48,593 nt of DNA from Bacillus sp. (in: firmicutes) (GTDB taxonomy: Bacteria > Bacillota > Bacilli > Bacillales > Bacillaceae). The stretch is taken from NCBI GenBank assembly GCA_031180805.1, contig JAPSLL010000027.1, positions 5,507 to 54,099 of the forward strand, written 5' to 3'. Positions 28,434-39,420 of the stretch are shown here, in pieces. Numbering within the stretch: position 1 is the stretch's first letter; each line of letters begins with the position of its first letter. The notes below the pieces were generated by a model, which did no database searches, had not been told where the DNA came from, and saw only the letters and a program-made list of their open reading frames with translations. Made by a program: the position numbers and the translations under genes.

Positions 28434-30185
28434 GTGATAAAAAAAACGATATCTGTTCTCATTTGCTATTTCTTACTTATTTCAACCTTAAACGGTACTT
28501 TCCAAGTATCAGCTGCTTCGGAGAAGGTTACAATTCATGCAAACAGCATCAATGTTCGGAGTGGAGCAGGTCTAACATATCCTGTCATCGCTTCAGTTAA
28601 AAAAGGACAGGCATATGATTTAATTGAAAGTAAGGGTGATTGGTATAAGATTAGGTTATCTGGCACAAAAACTGGCTGGGTGGCAAATTGGCTTGTCAAA
28701 AAAAATATTGATAATAATACTAAGAGTGAGCATGTAAATGGCTCAACAGTTGTTTCAAATACTACTGGATTAAGGTTTCGTTCTGGGCCGGGAACTACTT
28801 TTAGAGTAATCGGTGTATTTGAAAAGGGAAAAGTAGCTACATCCCTTGATAAAAGCGGTGATTGGATAAAAATCTCCTATAAAGGTAGCCAAGGTTGGGT
28901 AGCTTCTAAATATGTAACATATCAATCAACCACCGCATCAAATTCAACGGAAAGTTCGAATGCAAAGGTTGCAACCGTTAAGGCAGCTTCTCTAAATATT
29001 CGAAAGTCACCTTCAACAAGCTCTAGTCGAATCGGTAGTCTTCAAAGAAACGCCAAGGTGACAGTTTTGAAAGAAGAAAATTCTTGGGTGCAAATACGTA
29101 CATCAACTATTAAAGGCTGGGTCCATAGTGATTATTTAAGCTATAATCATTCTAGCGATTCGGACTCAAACACCGCTCCGCCAAATCAAAGTGGAATCGT
29201 TACAGCATCAAGTATAAATGTTCGAAATAGCGGAAATCTTACTGGAAAAGTAATAGACTCGATTAAGAAAGGAACGAGCGTTACTATTATTGATGAGAAA
29301 AATGATTGGTATAAAATAAGCTACGGATCAAACAAAACAGGTTGGGTAGCAGGCTGGTACATCTCCCAAACAAGTGCCAATCAAGGAAATCAATCTTCAG
29401 CTAACCAAAAAAAGAAGCAGGCTAAAATCATATACGATGGAACAAATATCCGTTCAGGCTCATCAACTAGTCATTCCATTGTCAAAAGAGCTAACTTAGG
29501 TGATACTTACGAGATAATTGAAACAGCAGGTGATTGGTATAAACTCAAACTAGGTAACAATAAAACAGGATATGTTGCTGGATGGGTTGTCGAAGCTACT
29601 GGAGTTAGCACACCAGTATCAAGGCCTGGTTCAGAACAATATTTAAAAAATCAAACAATTGTTATTGACCCTGGACATGGGGGAAGAGATAGTGGTGCTG
29701 TTGGAATAAGAGGAACGTTAGAGAAAAAGATGACATTAACTACAGCAAAGCTTGTCTATGACAAGTTAAAATCAGCTGGTGCTAATGTTTTTATGACCCG
29801 ATCAAATGATACATATGTTAGCTTAAATTCTAGAGTAAGTACGTCTCATTATCGAAAAGCTGAAGCATTTATTAGTCTTCATTACGATAGCATAAATAAC
29901 AGCAGTGTAACTGGTACTACAACATACTATTATCATTCCTTAAAGGATGGACCTCTTGCTTCAAAGGTGAATAACGAACTTGCTAAGAAGACTCAGCTCA
30001 GAAATAGAGGGACTAAATTTGGTAATTTTCATGTTCTTAGGGAGAATAAAGCACCTGCAATATTAATTGAATTAGGATATTTAAGCAATCAAACAGAGGA
30101 ACTAACAATCAAATCATCTAGCTTCCAAGAGCGTACATCCCAAGGAATCTATAATGGTTTAGCTCAATACTTTAAAAACAACTAG
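28434..30185 (+). CDS. yrvJ: SH3-domain N-acetylmuramoyl-L-alanine amidase (YrvJ-type)
   Basis: Secreted cell-wall hydrolase. The start is GTG 28434, 8 nt after AAAGGAG; the longer frame lacks a ribosome-binding site and would bury the signal peptide. A signal peptide (VIKKTISVLICYFLLIST, cut near VSAA) is followed by five bacterial SH3b repeats, each with an INVRSG-type start and a GWV end. A C-terminal Amidase_3 domain follows: IVIDPGHGGRDSGAVG (Zn His), a conserved Glu in RGTLEKKMTL, FISLHYDS (Zn His) and ILIELGYLSN (catalytic Glu). At 583 aa it cleaves the stem peptide from MurNAc. It is convergent with dtd. Confidence 0.93.
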   Translation: MIKKTISVLICYFLLISTLNGTFQVSAASEKVTIHANSINVRSGAGLTYPVIASVKKGQAYDLIESKGDWYKIRLSGTKTGWVANWLVKKNIDNNTKSEHVNGSTVVSNTTGLRFRSGPGTTFRVIGVFEKGKVATSLDKSGDWIKISYKGSQGWVASKYVTYQSTTASNSTESSNAKVATVKAASLNIRKSPSTSSSRIGSLQRNAKVTVLKEENSWVQIRTSTIKGWVHSDYLSYNHSSDSDSNTAPPNQSGIVTASSINVRNSGNLTGKVIDSIKKGTSVTIIDEKNDWYKISYGSNKTGWVAGWYISQTSANQGNQSSANQKKKQAKIIYDGTNIRSGSSTSHSIVKRANLGDTYEIIETAGDWYKLKLGNNKTGYVAGWVVEATGVSTPVSRPGSEQYLKNQTIVIDPGHGGRDSGAVGIRGTLEKKMTLTTAKLVYDKLKSAGANVFMTRSNDTYVSLNSRVSTSHYRKAEAFISLHYDSINNSSVTGTTTYYYHSLKDGPLASKVNNELAKKTQLRNRGTKFGNFHVLRENKAPAILIELGYLSNQTEELTIKSSSFQERTSQGIYNGLAQYFKNN

Positions 30186-30251
30186 TTTTCTTCTTCATTT
30201 AAGTAATCATATTCTCTTCTAAAGGAACTTCAAAATCCATATTTTGTATAA

Positions 30252-30289
30252 AAAAGGGGAGGCTATAATTTCTGTTAGCCTACCCTTTT
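30252..30289. terminator. terminator shared by yrvJ and dtd
   Basis: AAAAGGG-G-AGGCTA pairs with TAGCCT-A-CCCTTTT. The minus-strand T-run (TTTTTATAC) is strong; the plus-strand run (TTTTCC) is weaker. One arm lies in the last codons of dtd. Confidence 0.75.
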
Positions 30290-30729
30290 CCATTGCTTTC
30301 AACTATTAAAGTAACTGGACCTACATTCGTAAACTGGACATCCATCATAGCTCCGAATATTCCAGTTTCTACTTGTATCCCTTTTTCTCTTAATTTCGTA
30401 TTAAATAATTCATAAATAACGTTTGCAACATCCGGTTTTGCGGCATCCATATAATTTGGTCGTCTTCCTTTACGGCAATCACCATATAAGGTAAATTGAG
30501 AAACAGATAATACCTGTCCATTAACATCAAGTAATGAATGATTCATTTTTCCTGTCTCATCTTCAAATATTCTTAAATTAGCAACCTTCTCTGCTAAATA
30601 TTCTGCATCTGCAGCAGTATCATCATGTGTGATACCTACCAATACCATAACACCATTTTCAATTTCGCCAACTATTTTTTCTTCTACAATAACCTTTGCA
30701 TGTTTCGCTCGTTGAATCACAATTTTCAA
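30280..30729 (-). CDS. dtd: D-aminoacyl-tRNA deacylase
   Basis: Hydrolyses D-aminoacyl-tRNAs and also Gly-tRNA-Ala, a chirality and charging quality-control step. The 149-aa protein has both family signatures: SQFTLYGD (with the SQ motif) and the C-terminal GPVTL (cis-Gly-Pro motif). The ATG lies about 90 bp downstream of rel, so it is likely co-transcribed with it, as in B. subtilis. No irregularity was seen. Confidence 0.96.
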   Translation of the reverse strand: MKIVIQRAKHAKVIVEEKIVGEIENGVMVLVGITHDDTAADAEYLAEKVANLRIFEDETGKMNHSLLDVNGQVLSVSQFTLYGDCRKGRRPNYMDAAKPDVANVIYELFNTKLREKGIQVETGIFGAMMDVQFTNVGPVTLIVESNGKG

Positions 30730-30817
30730 ATAAAACTCATCCCTTACAACATAAAATAACTATTTTTACCACGAATACAAGTTGTTCATCCTGCTTTTAA
30801 AAAACATATTTACAAAA

Positions 30818-33025
30818 TTAATTCATTACTCGACGGACAGAATATATATCAGAAATTTGCTTAATTCTTTCTACTACTTTATGCAAATGGTTAATATTTG
30901 AGATCGAGATTGCCATATTAATTGTTGCTACTTTATTTCGATCAGATTTGCCTGAAACAGACGATATATTCGTTTTAGTTTCATTTACAGCCTGAAGGAC
31001 TTCATTTAATAAGCCCCTTCTATCATATCCTAGTATTTCTATTTCAACATTATACTCTTTACGGCTTGTTGATGCTTGATTTTCCCATTCAACATCAATT
31101 AATCGCTCTTTAGCATCCTCAGTATGGACATTCGTACAATCTGCACGATGGACAGAAACACCTCGACCTTTTGTAATAAATCCAACAATTTCATCACCAG
31201 GTACAGGGTTACAGCATTTTGACAAGCGTATAAGGAGATTATCAATTCCTTTTACTTGTACACCTGCATCGCGTTTTCTTGATGTAGGTGATGTGACTTG
31301 TCTCGCTTCTTTTACTACTTCTTGAATATTTTTTTCCTGCTCTTCTTTATCACGTTGTTTACGCCACTTTTCAGTTAAACGATTTGCAACCTGTAATGCT
31401 GTAATACCATTGTAGCCAACAGCAGCAAACATATCTTCCTCATTAGAGAAATTAAACTTTTCTGCAACACGCTGCAAGTTATCCCCAGTCATCACTTCTT
31501 TAATATCAAAATCAAGATTTTTTATTTCCCGCTCTACCATTTCCCGACCTTTTTCAACATTTTCTTCACGACGTTGCTTTTTAAAGAATTGTCTAATTTT
31601 ATTTTTAGCCTGGGAAGTTTGGGCTAGCTTTAACCAATCCTGACTTGGACCATAGGAATGTTTCGATGTGAGTATTTCAATGATGTCACCTGTTTTCAGC
31701 TTATAGTCAAGTGTCACCATTTTCCCATTAATTTTTGCACCTATAGTTTTATTGCCTATCTCTGAATGGATTCTGTACGCAAAATCAATTGGAACAGAAC
31801 CTGAAGGTAATTCAATAACATCCCCTTTTGGCGTAAAGATAAACACCATATCAGAGAAGAGATCAATTTTTAGTGACTCCATAAATTCCTCAGCATTTGT
31901 TACATCATTTTGGAATTCTAAAATTTCTCTAAACCAGGAAAGCTTCTTATCGAGCGTTGTTTTTTCATCAACCTCTTTGCCTTCTTTATAAGCCCAATGT
32001 GCAGCAATCCCGTACTCAGCAATTTGGTGCATTTCAAATGTACGAATTTGCACCTCTAATGGCTCACCCTTTGGACCAATCACCGTCGTATGAAGTGATT
32101 GATACATATTCGGTTTCGGCATCGCAATATAGTCTTTAAAACGCCCTGGCATCGGTTTCCAACAAGTATGGATAATACCTAAAACAGCGTAACAATCCTT
32201 TATACTTTTCACAACAATTCGAACTGCCAATAAATCATATATTTCATTGAATTGTTTGTTTTGTAGTACCATTTTTCGATAAATACTATAGATATGTTTT
32301 GGCCTACCAGAGAACTCAGCTTCGATATTTACTTCATCAACACGTTCACGAACCTCGCTAATGACCTGTTCTAAATATTCTAACCGCTCCTGGCGCTTTT
32401 TCTTCATTAAGTTTACGATACGATAATACTGTTGAGGATTTAAATAGCGAAGCGAAGTATCCTCAAGCTCCCATTTAATTTTTGAAATCCCTAATCGATG
32501 TGCCAATGGAGCAAAAATTTCTAATGTTTCATTAGATATTCTTCTTTGCTTTTCTTGTGGCAAATGTTTTAAAGTTCTCATATTGTGCAGACGATCTGCA
32601 AGCTTTATTAAAATAACACGGATATCCTGTGCCATCGCAACAAACATTTTCCGATGATTTTCCGCTTGTTGCTCTTCCTGTGATTTATACTTTATTTTCC
32701 CTAATTTTGTTACACCATCAACGAGCATAGCCACTTCATCGCTAAATTCTCTTCGTAAATCATCTAATGTAACGTCCGTATCCTCCACAACATCATGTAA
32801 GAAACCTCCTGCAATTGTTGCAGGGTCCATTTCTAAGTCGACTAATATGCCCGCCACTTGAATTGGATGGATAATATATGGTTCACCAGATTTTCGAAAT
32901 TGTTCCCGATGAGCTTCTTCAGCAAATTCATATGCACGTTGAATAAAAGCGGTATCTTCCTCTGAAAGATATCGCTGCGCCTTTTCAATTACTTGCTCAG
33001 AAGATAAAACTTGTTCATTTGCCAT
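30818..33025 (-). CDS. relA: Bifunctional (p)ppGpp synthetase/hydrolase Rel
   Basis: Makes and degrades the stringent-response alarmone. The 735-aa protein has the full Firmicute Rel layout. An N-terminal HD hydrolase (H53, HD at 77-78, ED at 81-82) keeps all metal ligands. Then come the synthetase domain (around [13 protein letters not shown] and [10 protein letters not shown]), a TGS domain ([24 protein letters not shown]), the zinc-finger region with [17 protein letters not shown], and a C-terminal ACT domain. Both activities should therefore be present. AAAGGTGATTCC precedes the ATG. A 22-bp near-palindrome lies 34 bp upstream of the start. Confidence 0.97.
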   Translation of the reverse strand: MANEQVLSSEQVIEKAQRYLSEEDTAFIQRAYEFAEEAHREQFRKSGEPYIIHPIQVAGILVDLEMDPATIAGGFLHDVVEDTDVTLDDLRREFSDEVAMLVDGVTKLGKIKYKSQEEQQAENHRKMFVAMAQDIRVILIKLADRLHNMRTLKHLPQEKQRRISNETLEIFAPLAHRLGISKIKWELEDTSLRYLNPQQYYRIVNLMKKKRQERLEYLEQVISEVRERVDEVNIEAEFSGRPKHIYSIYRKMVLQNKQFNEIYDLLAVRIVVKSIKDCYAVLGIIHTCWKPMPGRFKDYIAMPKPNMYQSLHTTVIGPKGEPLEVQIRTFEMHQIAEYGIAAHWAYKEGKEVDEKTTLDKKLSWFREILEFQNDVTNAEEFMESLKIDLFSDMVFIFTPKGDVIELPSGSVPIDFAYRIHSEIGNKTIGAKINGKMVTLDYKLKTGDIIEILTSKHSYGPSQDWLKLAQTSQAKNKIRQFFKKQRREENVEKGREMVEREIKNLDFDIKEVMTGDNLQRVAEKFNFSNEEDMFAAVGYNGITALQVANRLTEKWRKQRDKEEQEKNIQEVVKEARQVTSPTSRKRDAGVQVKGIDNLLIRLSKCCNPVPGDEIVGFITKGRGVSVHRADCTNVHTEDAKERLIDVEWENQASTSRKEYNVEIEILGYDRRGLLNEVLQAVNETKTNISSVSGKSDRNKVATINMAISISNINHLHKVVERIKQISDIYSVRRVMN

Positions 33026-33058
33026 GGAATCACCTTTTTATTATGAAAACTTTAATAT

Positions 33059-33080
33059 CTCCAAATTCATGAAATTGGAG
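33059..33080. promoter_or_regulatory. near-perfect palindrome in the rel leader
   Basis: CTCCAAATTCA / TGAAATTGGAG, inverted with one mismatch, ends 34 bp before the rel ATG. As RNA it would fold close to the ribosome-binding site. The remaining gap (33081-33480) is AT-rich and shows no gene. Confidence 0.4.
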
Positions 33081-33484
33081 TAAACCAGACCATATCATAT
33101 AATCCGTTTAACTGAGGTAAACACCCATATCTCCTACTTCTACCAAAGTAAAAAGAAGTTGGTGTCGTTAAAAGCCAGTAAATAAACTTAAATAATCAGT
33201 AAGACAATAAATATATGAAAAAAATACTTCAACCTCATCTAAAGTCTTATATTTTTGCAAATTATCTTTTTATAAACTTTACTATATTGTAACTATTATC
33301 AATAAAATAATTGGAGATGTAAAGAAGAATCACTTATTTTTAACCGTCCAATTACTGGTTTTCTTATTTTATTTATCTTTTGTAAGAAGTGATGAAGAAA
33401 AAAGTCAAAAAATATGTTAAAAAATAATATTATAGGAATCAGAGTAGGACAATTTTATCATATTTACAAATTTTTTTTTGTAAA

Positions 33485-33508
33485 AAAAGCACCCATTCGA
33501 GTGCTTTT
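33485..33508 (-). terminator. terminator of apt
   Basis: AAAAGCAC / GTGCTTTT, 8-nt loop, followed on the minus strand by a T-run into TTTACAAAAAA. It lies 26 bp past the apt stop. Confidence 0.85.
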
Positions 33509-33533
33509 CATAAATCATCATTTAAGCTTGCTA

Positions 33534-34046
33534 TTAAAACTCCATTAATGTTAATACATCATAACCGTCAAGTAATCTGCGTCCATTTAAGTAAGATAAT
33601 TCAATTAAGAAAGCAATCCCTGCAACAACTCCACCAAGCTCTTCAACAAGCTTAATCGTCGCTTCGATTGTACCTCCAGTAGCCAATAAGTCATCAGTAA
33701 TCAAAACGCGTTGACCTGGTTTGATTGCATCTTTATGAATCGTTAACACATCTTTTCCATACTCTAGACCATATTCAACACGAACAACTTCTCGAGGAAG
33801 TTTCCCTTCTTTACGAACAGGGGCAAAACCTACTCCTAAAGAATAGGCAACAGGGCATCCAATAATAAAACCACGAGCCTCTGGTCCAACAACAAGTTCG
33901 ATTTGTTTTTCACGTGCATATGCAACGATTTGATCTGTCGCATATTTATATGCTTCACCGTTATCCATCAATGTCGTAATATCCTTAAATTGTATACCTG
34001 GTTTTGGATAATCTGGTACGACTGTAACGAATTGCTTTAAATCCAT
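33534..34046 (-). CDS. apt: Adenine phosphoribosyltransferase
   Basis: Salvages adenine to AMP with PRPP. The PRPP-binding loop is [16 protein letters not shown], and the N-terminus [17 protein letters not shown] is typical. The frame opens at ATG 34070, inside recJ, but AAGGAGG is located between that codon and ATG 34046, which gives 170 aa, the usual length. The ribosome-binding site overlaps the 3' end of recJ (34063), so translation is probably coupled. Confidence 0.96.
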   Translation of the reverse strand: MDLKQFVTVVPDYPKPGIQFKDITTLMDNGEAYKYATDQIVAYAREKQIELVVGPEARGFIIGCPVAYSLGVGFAPVRKEGKLPREVVRVEYGLEYGKDVLTIHKDAIKPGQRVLITDDLLATGGTIEATIKLVEELGGVVAGIAFLIELSYLNGRRLLDGYDVLTLMEF

Positions 34047-34062
34047 GTTTACTTTATCCTCC

Positions 34063-36426
34063 TTATACATTCACAAATGCATGTTTTGAAGATTCAAACT
34101 GTTCCTCAAACCATTGTTTAAGCTGCATGTATGATGTATATAATAGCGTTTTTTCTAATTCAATTTGCATTTGTTTCTGGGCATATGTTTTCGACTCAGC
34201 TAAGTCTCTTTTAGAAGTTGTAGATTTTGTCGAAATAACACCATTTTCTATTGTAACAAATTCTAGTTCAAAAAACACCTGTGACATAAAATCAATTGTT
34301 TCTTTTGTCCATCCTTTATAATTAGCTAGCTTTTCACCTTGTTCCTTCAAATTAAAAGTGCGCTTTTTTAAGAGAAATGCATAAAACCATTTAAAATGCT
34401 CTCTTGTAGGAATCGTTGCAAAAAAGTGCTCAGCTTCCTGAAGGAAAATAGCATATATTCGACTTGGCTTTCCATTTGAAAAAATTGCACGTAACAGGTC
34501 AACAGAATTCGGTATATCTAAAAGAATAATATGTTTATTATTAATGTTAACTTCCCTTGCTAATTCGATCGAATCTACAAAAAAGCTATTTTCTTCATAG
34601 CCCTTTTTAATTAAAGCATTAAACATTTTCGATTGAAACGTAACAATAAGACTATCATTTGTTGATTTACCTACAGAAGCTAATAATTTATCAACTTGTC
34701 TAGTCCCACGAAAATCGAATAATTGCCACGTATCTACTTTTATATCTTGAAGCATTAGTTGTGGCTTTCTAAAATTATTCCATTCATTAATTGATAGCTC
34801 GCCAATTGCTGATAACCGGACTGATGGGGATAGTTCATCATGAATATAGCCTAATCCAAAGCCTACACTATCTAATTGATGAACATCATCCTCGAAAACG
34901 AGTTTTAAATGATTTTGTTCTGATCCGATCTTTCGTACATTTGCAAGAGTGACGTCTTCAATTTGTACAATTGGCTTAGGATTATTCATCCCAAATGGAG
35001 CTAATTTTTGCATTTCTTCAATAGAATGGACAGTTATTTCCTCAAGTTTACAACATACATCAACTTTCGTAATTGGAATAAAATCCGTTTCAGTTAATTG
35101 TTGATTCCCTTTTTCAACTAATCGTTTTCTTAACTCCCCAACATCTTCAAGCTTTAGAGTCATACCGGCAGCCATCGGATGACCTCCAAAGTGTGGTAAA
35201 ATATCGCGGCAAGTTGATAGATTTTCAAATAAATCAAAGCCTTCTATACTTCTTGCTGACCCTTTTGCGATCCCTTTTTCATTATCAATGCTTAGAACAA
35301 TTGTTGGACGATAGTACCTTTCAACCAATCTGGAAGCTACAATTCCGACAACTCCAGGATTCCAATTTTCCTTCGCAATGACTAGTACGGGGTTTTCTTC
35401 AATCGGAAAATTTGTCTCTACCTCTTCAATAGCCTCTTCCGTCATGTTATTTACTAGTTTTTGACGTTCTTTATTTAATAAATCAATTTCATTAGCGATT
35501 TCCATCGCTTCTTCCTCATTGTCTGATAATAGCAAATCAACAGCGGGATCTGCAGATTGTAATCTTCCAACAGCATTAATACGTGGAGCTAACGCAAATC
35601 CAATCGTATCCTCATTAATTGTAGACAAATCAACATTTGCAACCTTTAATAATGCTTTTAAGCCAACGCGATTTGTCGATTTCATTTGTTTTAATCCCAT
35701 TTTAGCAATAAGTCGGTTTTCATCCTGTAATGAAACAAGGTCAGCAATCGTCCCAATTGCTGCTATTTCTAGTAAATCAACAGGCAGCTCTCCAAGTAGT
35801 GCGTGACATAACTTAAATGCAACTCCAACTCCAGCTAACTCTTTAAACGGATATGGACAGTTTGGTTGTTTTGGATGAACGATTGCAAGCGCATCTGGTA
35901 ATATTGGACCTGGCTCATGGTGATCAGTAATGATGAGATCAACACCAAGCTCCTTTGCAATATTCGCCTCATGCACTGCAGCAATTCCTGTATCTACAGT
36001 AATAATTAATGAAAATCCTTGAGCATGGGCAAACCTAAATGCTGCTTCGTTCGGCCCGTATCCTTCTGTAAAACGATTCGGTATATAAAAGGTTGCTTCT
36101 GCTCCCAAATTACGTAATGTCGTAATCAAAACTGTTGTACTACTAACACCATCTGCGTCGTAGTCACCATATATTAATATATTCTCTTTGTTTTCAATCG
36201 CTAATTTTATACGATTAACAGCCTTTTCCATATCCTTTAAAAGAAAAGGGTCATGAAAGGAATTTAAATCTTGATGAAGAAATTCTTTTGCACCATCAAT
36301 TGTATGGATTCCTCGGTTAACGAGCAATGAAGCAACAAGTGGTGTAATAGCCAAGCCATCTGTTAATGTCTTTATGATTGCTTCATTAGTAGGATTTATC
36401 ATCCACCTTGTTTTTGCCTTTAACAT
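34063..36426 (-). CDS. recJ: Single-stranded-DNA exonuclease RecJ
   Basis: 5'-3' ssDNA exonuclease of the DHH family in recombinational and mismatch repair. Motifs include [18 protein letters not shown] (DHH motif I), [17 protein letters not shown] (the DHH triad) and the DHHA1 domain with [10 protein letters not shown]-terminal extension typical of the Bacillus form follows. The start is ATG 36426, 8 nt after GAGGGGTG, giving 787 aa; the longer frame has no ribosome-binding site. The order lapA, recJ, apt is as in B. subtilis. Confidence 0.96.
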   Translation of the reverse strand: MLKAKTRWMINPTNEAIIKTLTDGLAITPLVASLLVNRGIHTIDGAKEFLHQDLNSFHDPFLLKDMEKAVNRIKLAIENKENILIYGDYDADGVSSTTVLITTLRNLGAEATFYIPNRFTEGYGPNEAAFRFAHAQGFSLIITVDTGIAAVHEANIAKELGVDLIITDHHEPGPILPDALAIVHPKQPNCPYPFKELAGVGVAFKLCHALLGELPVDLLEIAAIGTIADLVSLQDENRLIAKMGLKQMKSTNRVGLKALLKVANVDLSTINEDTIGFALAPRINAVGRLQSADPAVDLLLSDNEEEAMEIANEIDLLNKERQKLVNNMTEEAIEEVETNFPIEENPVLVIAKENWNPGVVGIVASRLVERYYRPTIVLSIDNEKGIAKGSARSIEGFDLFENLSTCRDILPHFGGHPMAAGMTLKLEDVGELRKRLVEKGNQQLTETDFIPITKVDVCCKLEEITVHSIEEMQKLAPFGMNNPKPIVQIEDVTLANVRKIGSEQNHLKLVFEDDVHQLDSVGFGLGYIHDELSPSVRLSAIGELSINEWNNFRKPQLMLQDIKVDTWQLFDFRGTRQVDKLLASVGKSTNDSLIVTFQSKMFNALIKKGYEENSFFVDSIELAREVNINNKHIILLDIPNSVDLLRAIFSNGKPSRIYAIFLQEAEHFFATIPTREHFKWFYAFLLKKRTFNLKEQGEKLANYKGWTKETIDFMSQVFFELEFVTIENGVISTKSTTSKRDLAESKTYAQKQMQIELEKTLLYTSYMQLKQWFEEQFESSKHAFVNV

Positions 36427-36518
36427 GCCAATTTCACCCCTCAATCTTTCCATTATACTAAAGAGGCCAAGGGGTTTCAATTTAAGGTTGTTCGTGGAAG
36501 TCGTGTCTTATCTTTAAG

Positions 36519-36830
36519 TTACTCCTCTTCCTTCTCTACTACCTCATCAGATATTTTCTCTTTTTGTACCAATTTATCGTCATCTCTAAAACGAAGGTTT
36601 TCTTTTTCTAGCTGTTTAAGTTTACGTTGCAATGTTACAATTCTAATAAAACCTGTTAAAGCAACTAAAAATCCTCCCATTAAAACCGAGCTTAAAATAA
36701 TTAAAATTAGCGGCCATTCTGCTTGACCAAATAAATAATCAACTTGCACTGGTTCTACATTAATTACAGCAAAAATAGCAATAATGAGTGCAAATAAAAT
36801 AGCAAGAATAATGCTCCATTGGCGTTTCAC
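36519..36830 (-). CDS. yrvD: LapA-family (DUF1049) membrane protein (YrvD)
   Basis: 103-aa protein with two membrane segments (SIILAILFALIIAIFAVINV and WPLILIILSSVLMGGFLVAL) and the LapA-type motif around VEPVQVDYLFGQAEWPL. A charged, coiled-coil C-terminus rich in Glu and Lys (LQRKLKQLEKENLRFRDDDK) follows. The start is GTG 36830, 8 nt behind GGGAG; a TTG opens the frame 21 bp earlier without a site of its own. LapA in other bacteria takes part in envelope and LPS assembly; the role in Firmicutes is unknown. It precedes recJ on the same strand. Confidence 0.85.
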   Translation of the reverse strand: MKRQWSIILAILFALIIAIFAVINVEPVQVDYLFGQAEWPLILIILSSVLMGGFLVALTGFIRIVTLQRKLKQLEKENLRFRDDDKLVQKEKISDEVVEKEEE

Positions 36831-36971
36831 TTCATTCTCTCCCTTAATCAATAGTTTCGTACGAACTTTTTTCTTGCAATAACTAGTTTGTCCACCGAGG
36901 ACAAATATTAATAATACCCATCTTTGATGAAGAAGTAAATTTAATTTTTGGCTCTTTAGAATAATAAAAAA

Positions 36972-37014
36972 TCAACCACCTTTATAAAAATAACAATTTC
37001 ATCAAGGTGGTTGA
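36972..37014 (-). terminator. terminator of secDF
   Basis: Perfect 11-bp stem TCAACCACCTT / AAGGTGGTTGA (21-nt loop), followed by TTTTTTATT on the minus strand, about 20 bp after the secDF stop. Confidence 0.85.
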
Positions 37015-37034
37015 CCTATTTCCTTCCAATTTTG

Positions 37035-38930
37035 CTAACTATGTGTTTCACGTTGCAATGACTTGTTTTGTAGTGTTTTTATAGTGTTATTTAATTGCTT
37101 TCCTTTCCATATAAACCATAGCTGTGTTGCTATAAATAGGGATGAATACCCTACGTATATAAAGCCTATTAATAGAGCAACAGAGAAATTTAACATCATA
37201 GGGCTTCCCGTAGCAATAAATACGGCCATTATAATGACTACTATTAGAAGAGTCGTCAGAGTACGTATGAATGTTGATTGCAGGCTGCGATTTACAATTA
37301 ATCTTAAACTTTCGAAGCTGTTAACCTTTATTTCCCCAGAATTTTTACGTATTGTATCAAAAATTACAACCTTATTATAAAGTGAATAACAACCAATGGT
37401 CAGTAGCGCAGCAATAAACGGAATATTGATTTCAAGCCTTGTAGCACTAAAAAAAGCAACGACGAAAAATAGCTCATATAACAATGAAGTAACAATTGCC
37501 AAAGCGATATAAAGCTTATAGCGAATAGTGACATATAGACCTATCCCTATTATCGAGATAATTAAGCCAATTATTGCTTTTTCTGCGACTTCCGTTCCTA
37601 AAGCAGGAGAGAATGTGTTTACATTCGGTTCAGTTCCGAATACCGCTTTAAAGTGCTTCTTTATATCATCAATTTTTTGCTGTTCCAATTTCCCTTGAAA
37701 ATGAACAACTCCAATTTCATTTTCTTCTCCCGATAACACTACGTCATGACGTTTAATATCAAAATTCAATATCTCCATTTCATGAATCATTTCATTTGCC
37801 GTTATCTCTTTCCCTGCCACCACTTCAATTCTTGTTCCATTCGAAAAATCGATTCCATTATTCATCTTAAAGACTAATAAAATGATAATGCCAATGAAAA
37901 CAACTAGAGTTGATAACATCAGCATAGGTCTTCGATACTTTAAAAAGTCAATATGTTTAAACCTTGTCAAAACCGGTAATTGTCCATCATGAAATTGTTT
38001 CAAACTTCCCTCTTTTTTTACACCGTAAAAATGTTTCCGTTCATCAAGAAAACCACTTGTAACTAATACACCAATTAGTACCCTTGATAATAAAATCATT
38101 ATCAAAAAATTTGTTATGATAATTGTTATTAATGCTAGTGAAAAACCTTTTATAGAACCTACTCCAATAATAAATAGAACAATCCCAACAAGGAAAACGA
38201 CCAAATTAGCATTTATAATAGAAAAAATAGAGCGTACTGAACCCTCTTTAAATGCTAAACGAATATTTTTACCTAGTTGTAATTCTTCCTTTATTCGATC
38301 AAAAGTAATCTTATTTGCATCCACTGCCATTGCAACACCAAGTATAAGTGCTGCAATCACAGGAATTGAAACATCTACATTTACCCAATCAACTATACAC
38401 AAGGTGATTGATAAGGATGTCATATACGTCATAACAGCGATTAATCCTTCGAAACGATAAACAATTAGCAAAAAGAGAGTTACAAGTCCAAGACCAACTA
38501 TTGCTGCAAATATCGTTTTACTTAACGCCTTATCTCCATATTGTGCTCCAACAGAAGTCGAGTATATTTCCTCTAACTTTACGGGAACGGATAATTCTGA
38601 CTGTTTCGAAAGACCTTCCATCACCTCTGCTCGATTTGTAACATTGGCAAGAAGAACTCGAATTCTATTTCCTTCAAGTTGCATTGAATAATCGTTTACT
38701 CCAAGTACCCTCGCACGTTTTTCTAATGTATTGACTGTACTTTTCAATACATCTTTTGTAATCTTTTCACCTTTATTGACAGGCTTGACTTCATACAAAA
38801 TTTCATAGCCACCTTGTAACTCCAAACCAAACACATGATTGTCGGTTGCTTTTTTTGCTATTAAAGCAATGCTAGAGACAAAAAGTAATGCAAGTAGAAA
38901 AAAAACAATGATGGGCCCACGTTTGACCAA
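37035..38930 (-). CDS. secDF: SecDF translocase subunit, compact divergent form
   Basis: Fused SecD-SecF membrane protein that uses the proton gradient to help SecYEG export. At 631 aa it is over 100 aa shorter than B. subtilis SecDF. The start GLELQGGYEILYEVKPV and the first extracellular helix region are normal, but after about residue 107 the sequence jumps to SELSVPVKLEEIYSTSVGAQ, skipping most of the P1 head domain. In SecD TM4 the Asp (D204 in AVDAN) is kept but followed by K207. In SecF the usual ND-T of GYSxNDT reads Y-N-K (N519, K520), so the conserved Asp is absent. R556 remains. The start codon is TTG behind AGGGGG. The frame is intact, with no stop. Confidence 0.88.
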   Translation of the reverse strand: MVKRGPIIVFFLLALLFVSSIALIAKKATDNHVFGLELQGGYEILYEVKPVNKGEKITKDVLKSTVNTLEKRARVLGVNDYSMQLEGNRIRVLLANVTNRAEVMEGLSKQSELSVPVKLEEIYSTSVGAQYGDKALSKTIFAAIVGLGLVTLFLLIVYRFEGLIAVMTYMTSLSITLCIVDWVNVDVSIPVIAALILGVAMAVDANKITFDRIKEELQLGKNIRLAFKEGSVRSIFSIINANLVVFLVGIVLFIIGVGSIKGFSLALITIIITNFLIMILLSRVLIGVLVTSGFLDERKHFYGVKKEGSLKQFHDGQLPVLTRFKHIDFLKYRRPMLMLSTLVVFIGIIILLVFKMNNGIDFSNGTRIEVVAGKEITANEMIHEMEILNFDIKRHDVVLSGEENEIGVVHFQGKLEQQKIDDIKKHFKAVFGTEPNVNTFSPALGTEVAEKAIIGLIISIIGIGLYVTIRYKLYIALAIVTSLLYELFFVVAFFSATRLEINIPFIAALLTIGCYSLYNKVVIFDTIRKNSGEIKVNSFESLRLIVNRSLQSTFIRTLTTLLIVVIIMAVFIATGSPMMLNFSVALLIGFIYVGYSSLFIATQLWFIWKGKQLNNTIKTLQNKSLQRETHS

Positions 38931-39046
38931 TATGTATCCCCCTTACAGTCAAAAAAGTAATTACTGTATGTGTATTTTTCTATCGTTATTTCTTTACAAA
39001 GAAATCTTTCCCCTTTTAAATATACTCGGCAGCTAAAAAAACAGTA

Positions 39047-39340
39047 TTAAATTAAGTCTTTTAATAAATCTTTTGCCTCTTCACTTTCAAACCACTTTCC
39101 ATTTTTATACGTTTCTACTGTTGCATAATTCATATAATCTCCAACTTTTACAGAGAGTACATCATTGACAATTTCGTGAACAGATAATTCCTTTAGCTTT
39201 CTCCATTTTTTGTTTTTTAAATAGTCCCAGAGCTTTGCCTCAGTGACGTCTTTATATCCGAATACTTTAAATTCCTCAAGCTTACTTTTTAATGCTGGTT
39301 TAATATGATCTCTAAAATCATCCATTGGTTGTTTATCCAA
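39047..39340 (-). CDS. comN: Post-transcriptional regulator ComN (YrzD-type)
   Basis: 97-aa protein matching the Post_transc_reg family. In B. subtilis ComN acts on the comE mRNA in competence and localizes to the division site. The core has an acidic start (DDFRDHIKPALKSKLEEFKV) and a conserved W-containing helix (KLWDYLKNKKWRKLKELS). The start is TTG 39340, 8 nt behind GGAG; the longer frame from 39364 would include that ribosome-binding site. It lies between spoVB (divergent) and secDF, as in B. subtilis. Confidence 0.85.
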   Translation of the reverse strand: MDKQPMDDFRDHIKPALKSKLEEFKVFGYKDVTEAKLWDYLKNKKWRKLKELSVHEIVNDVLSVKVGDYMNYATVETYKNGKWFESEEAKDLLKDLI

Positions 39341-39420
39341 TTTATTCTCTCCTTTTTCATACATACATTATATTTAAAAATTTTGCGATAATTGTTTTTA
39401 AGATTCGTACCTAGAACTTG

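Noticed and set aside
28193-28600. 135-codon plus-strand frame upstream of the amidase
   Set aside because: It overlaps the amidase start in another frame, lacks a ribosome-binding site and has a random-looking sequence. The small minus-strand HTH-like gene is the better explanation for part of it.
36856-36865. Palindrome TTCGTACGAA upstream of yrvD
   Set aside because: Only 10 bp, likely to occur by chance; no spacing relation to a convincing promoter.
38988-39005. AT-only hairpin ATTTCTTT-AC-AAAGAAAT between secDF and comN
   Set aside because: Weak, no GC core and no T-run; not supported as a terminator or operator.
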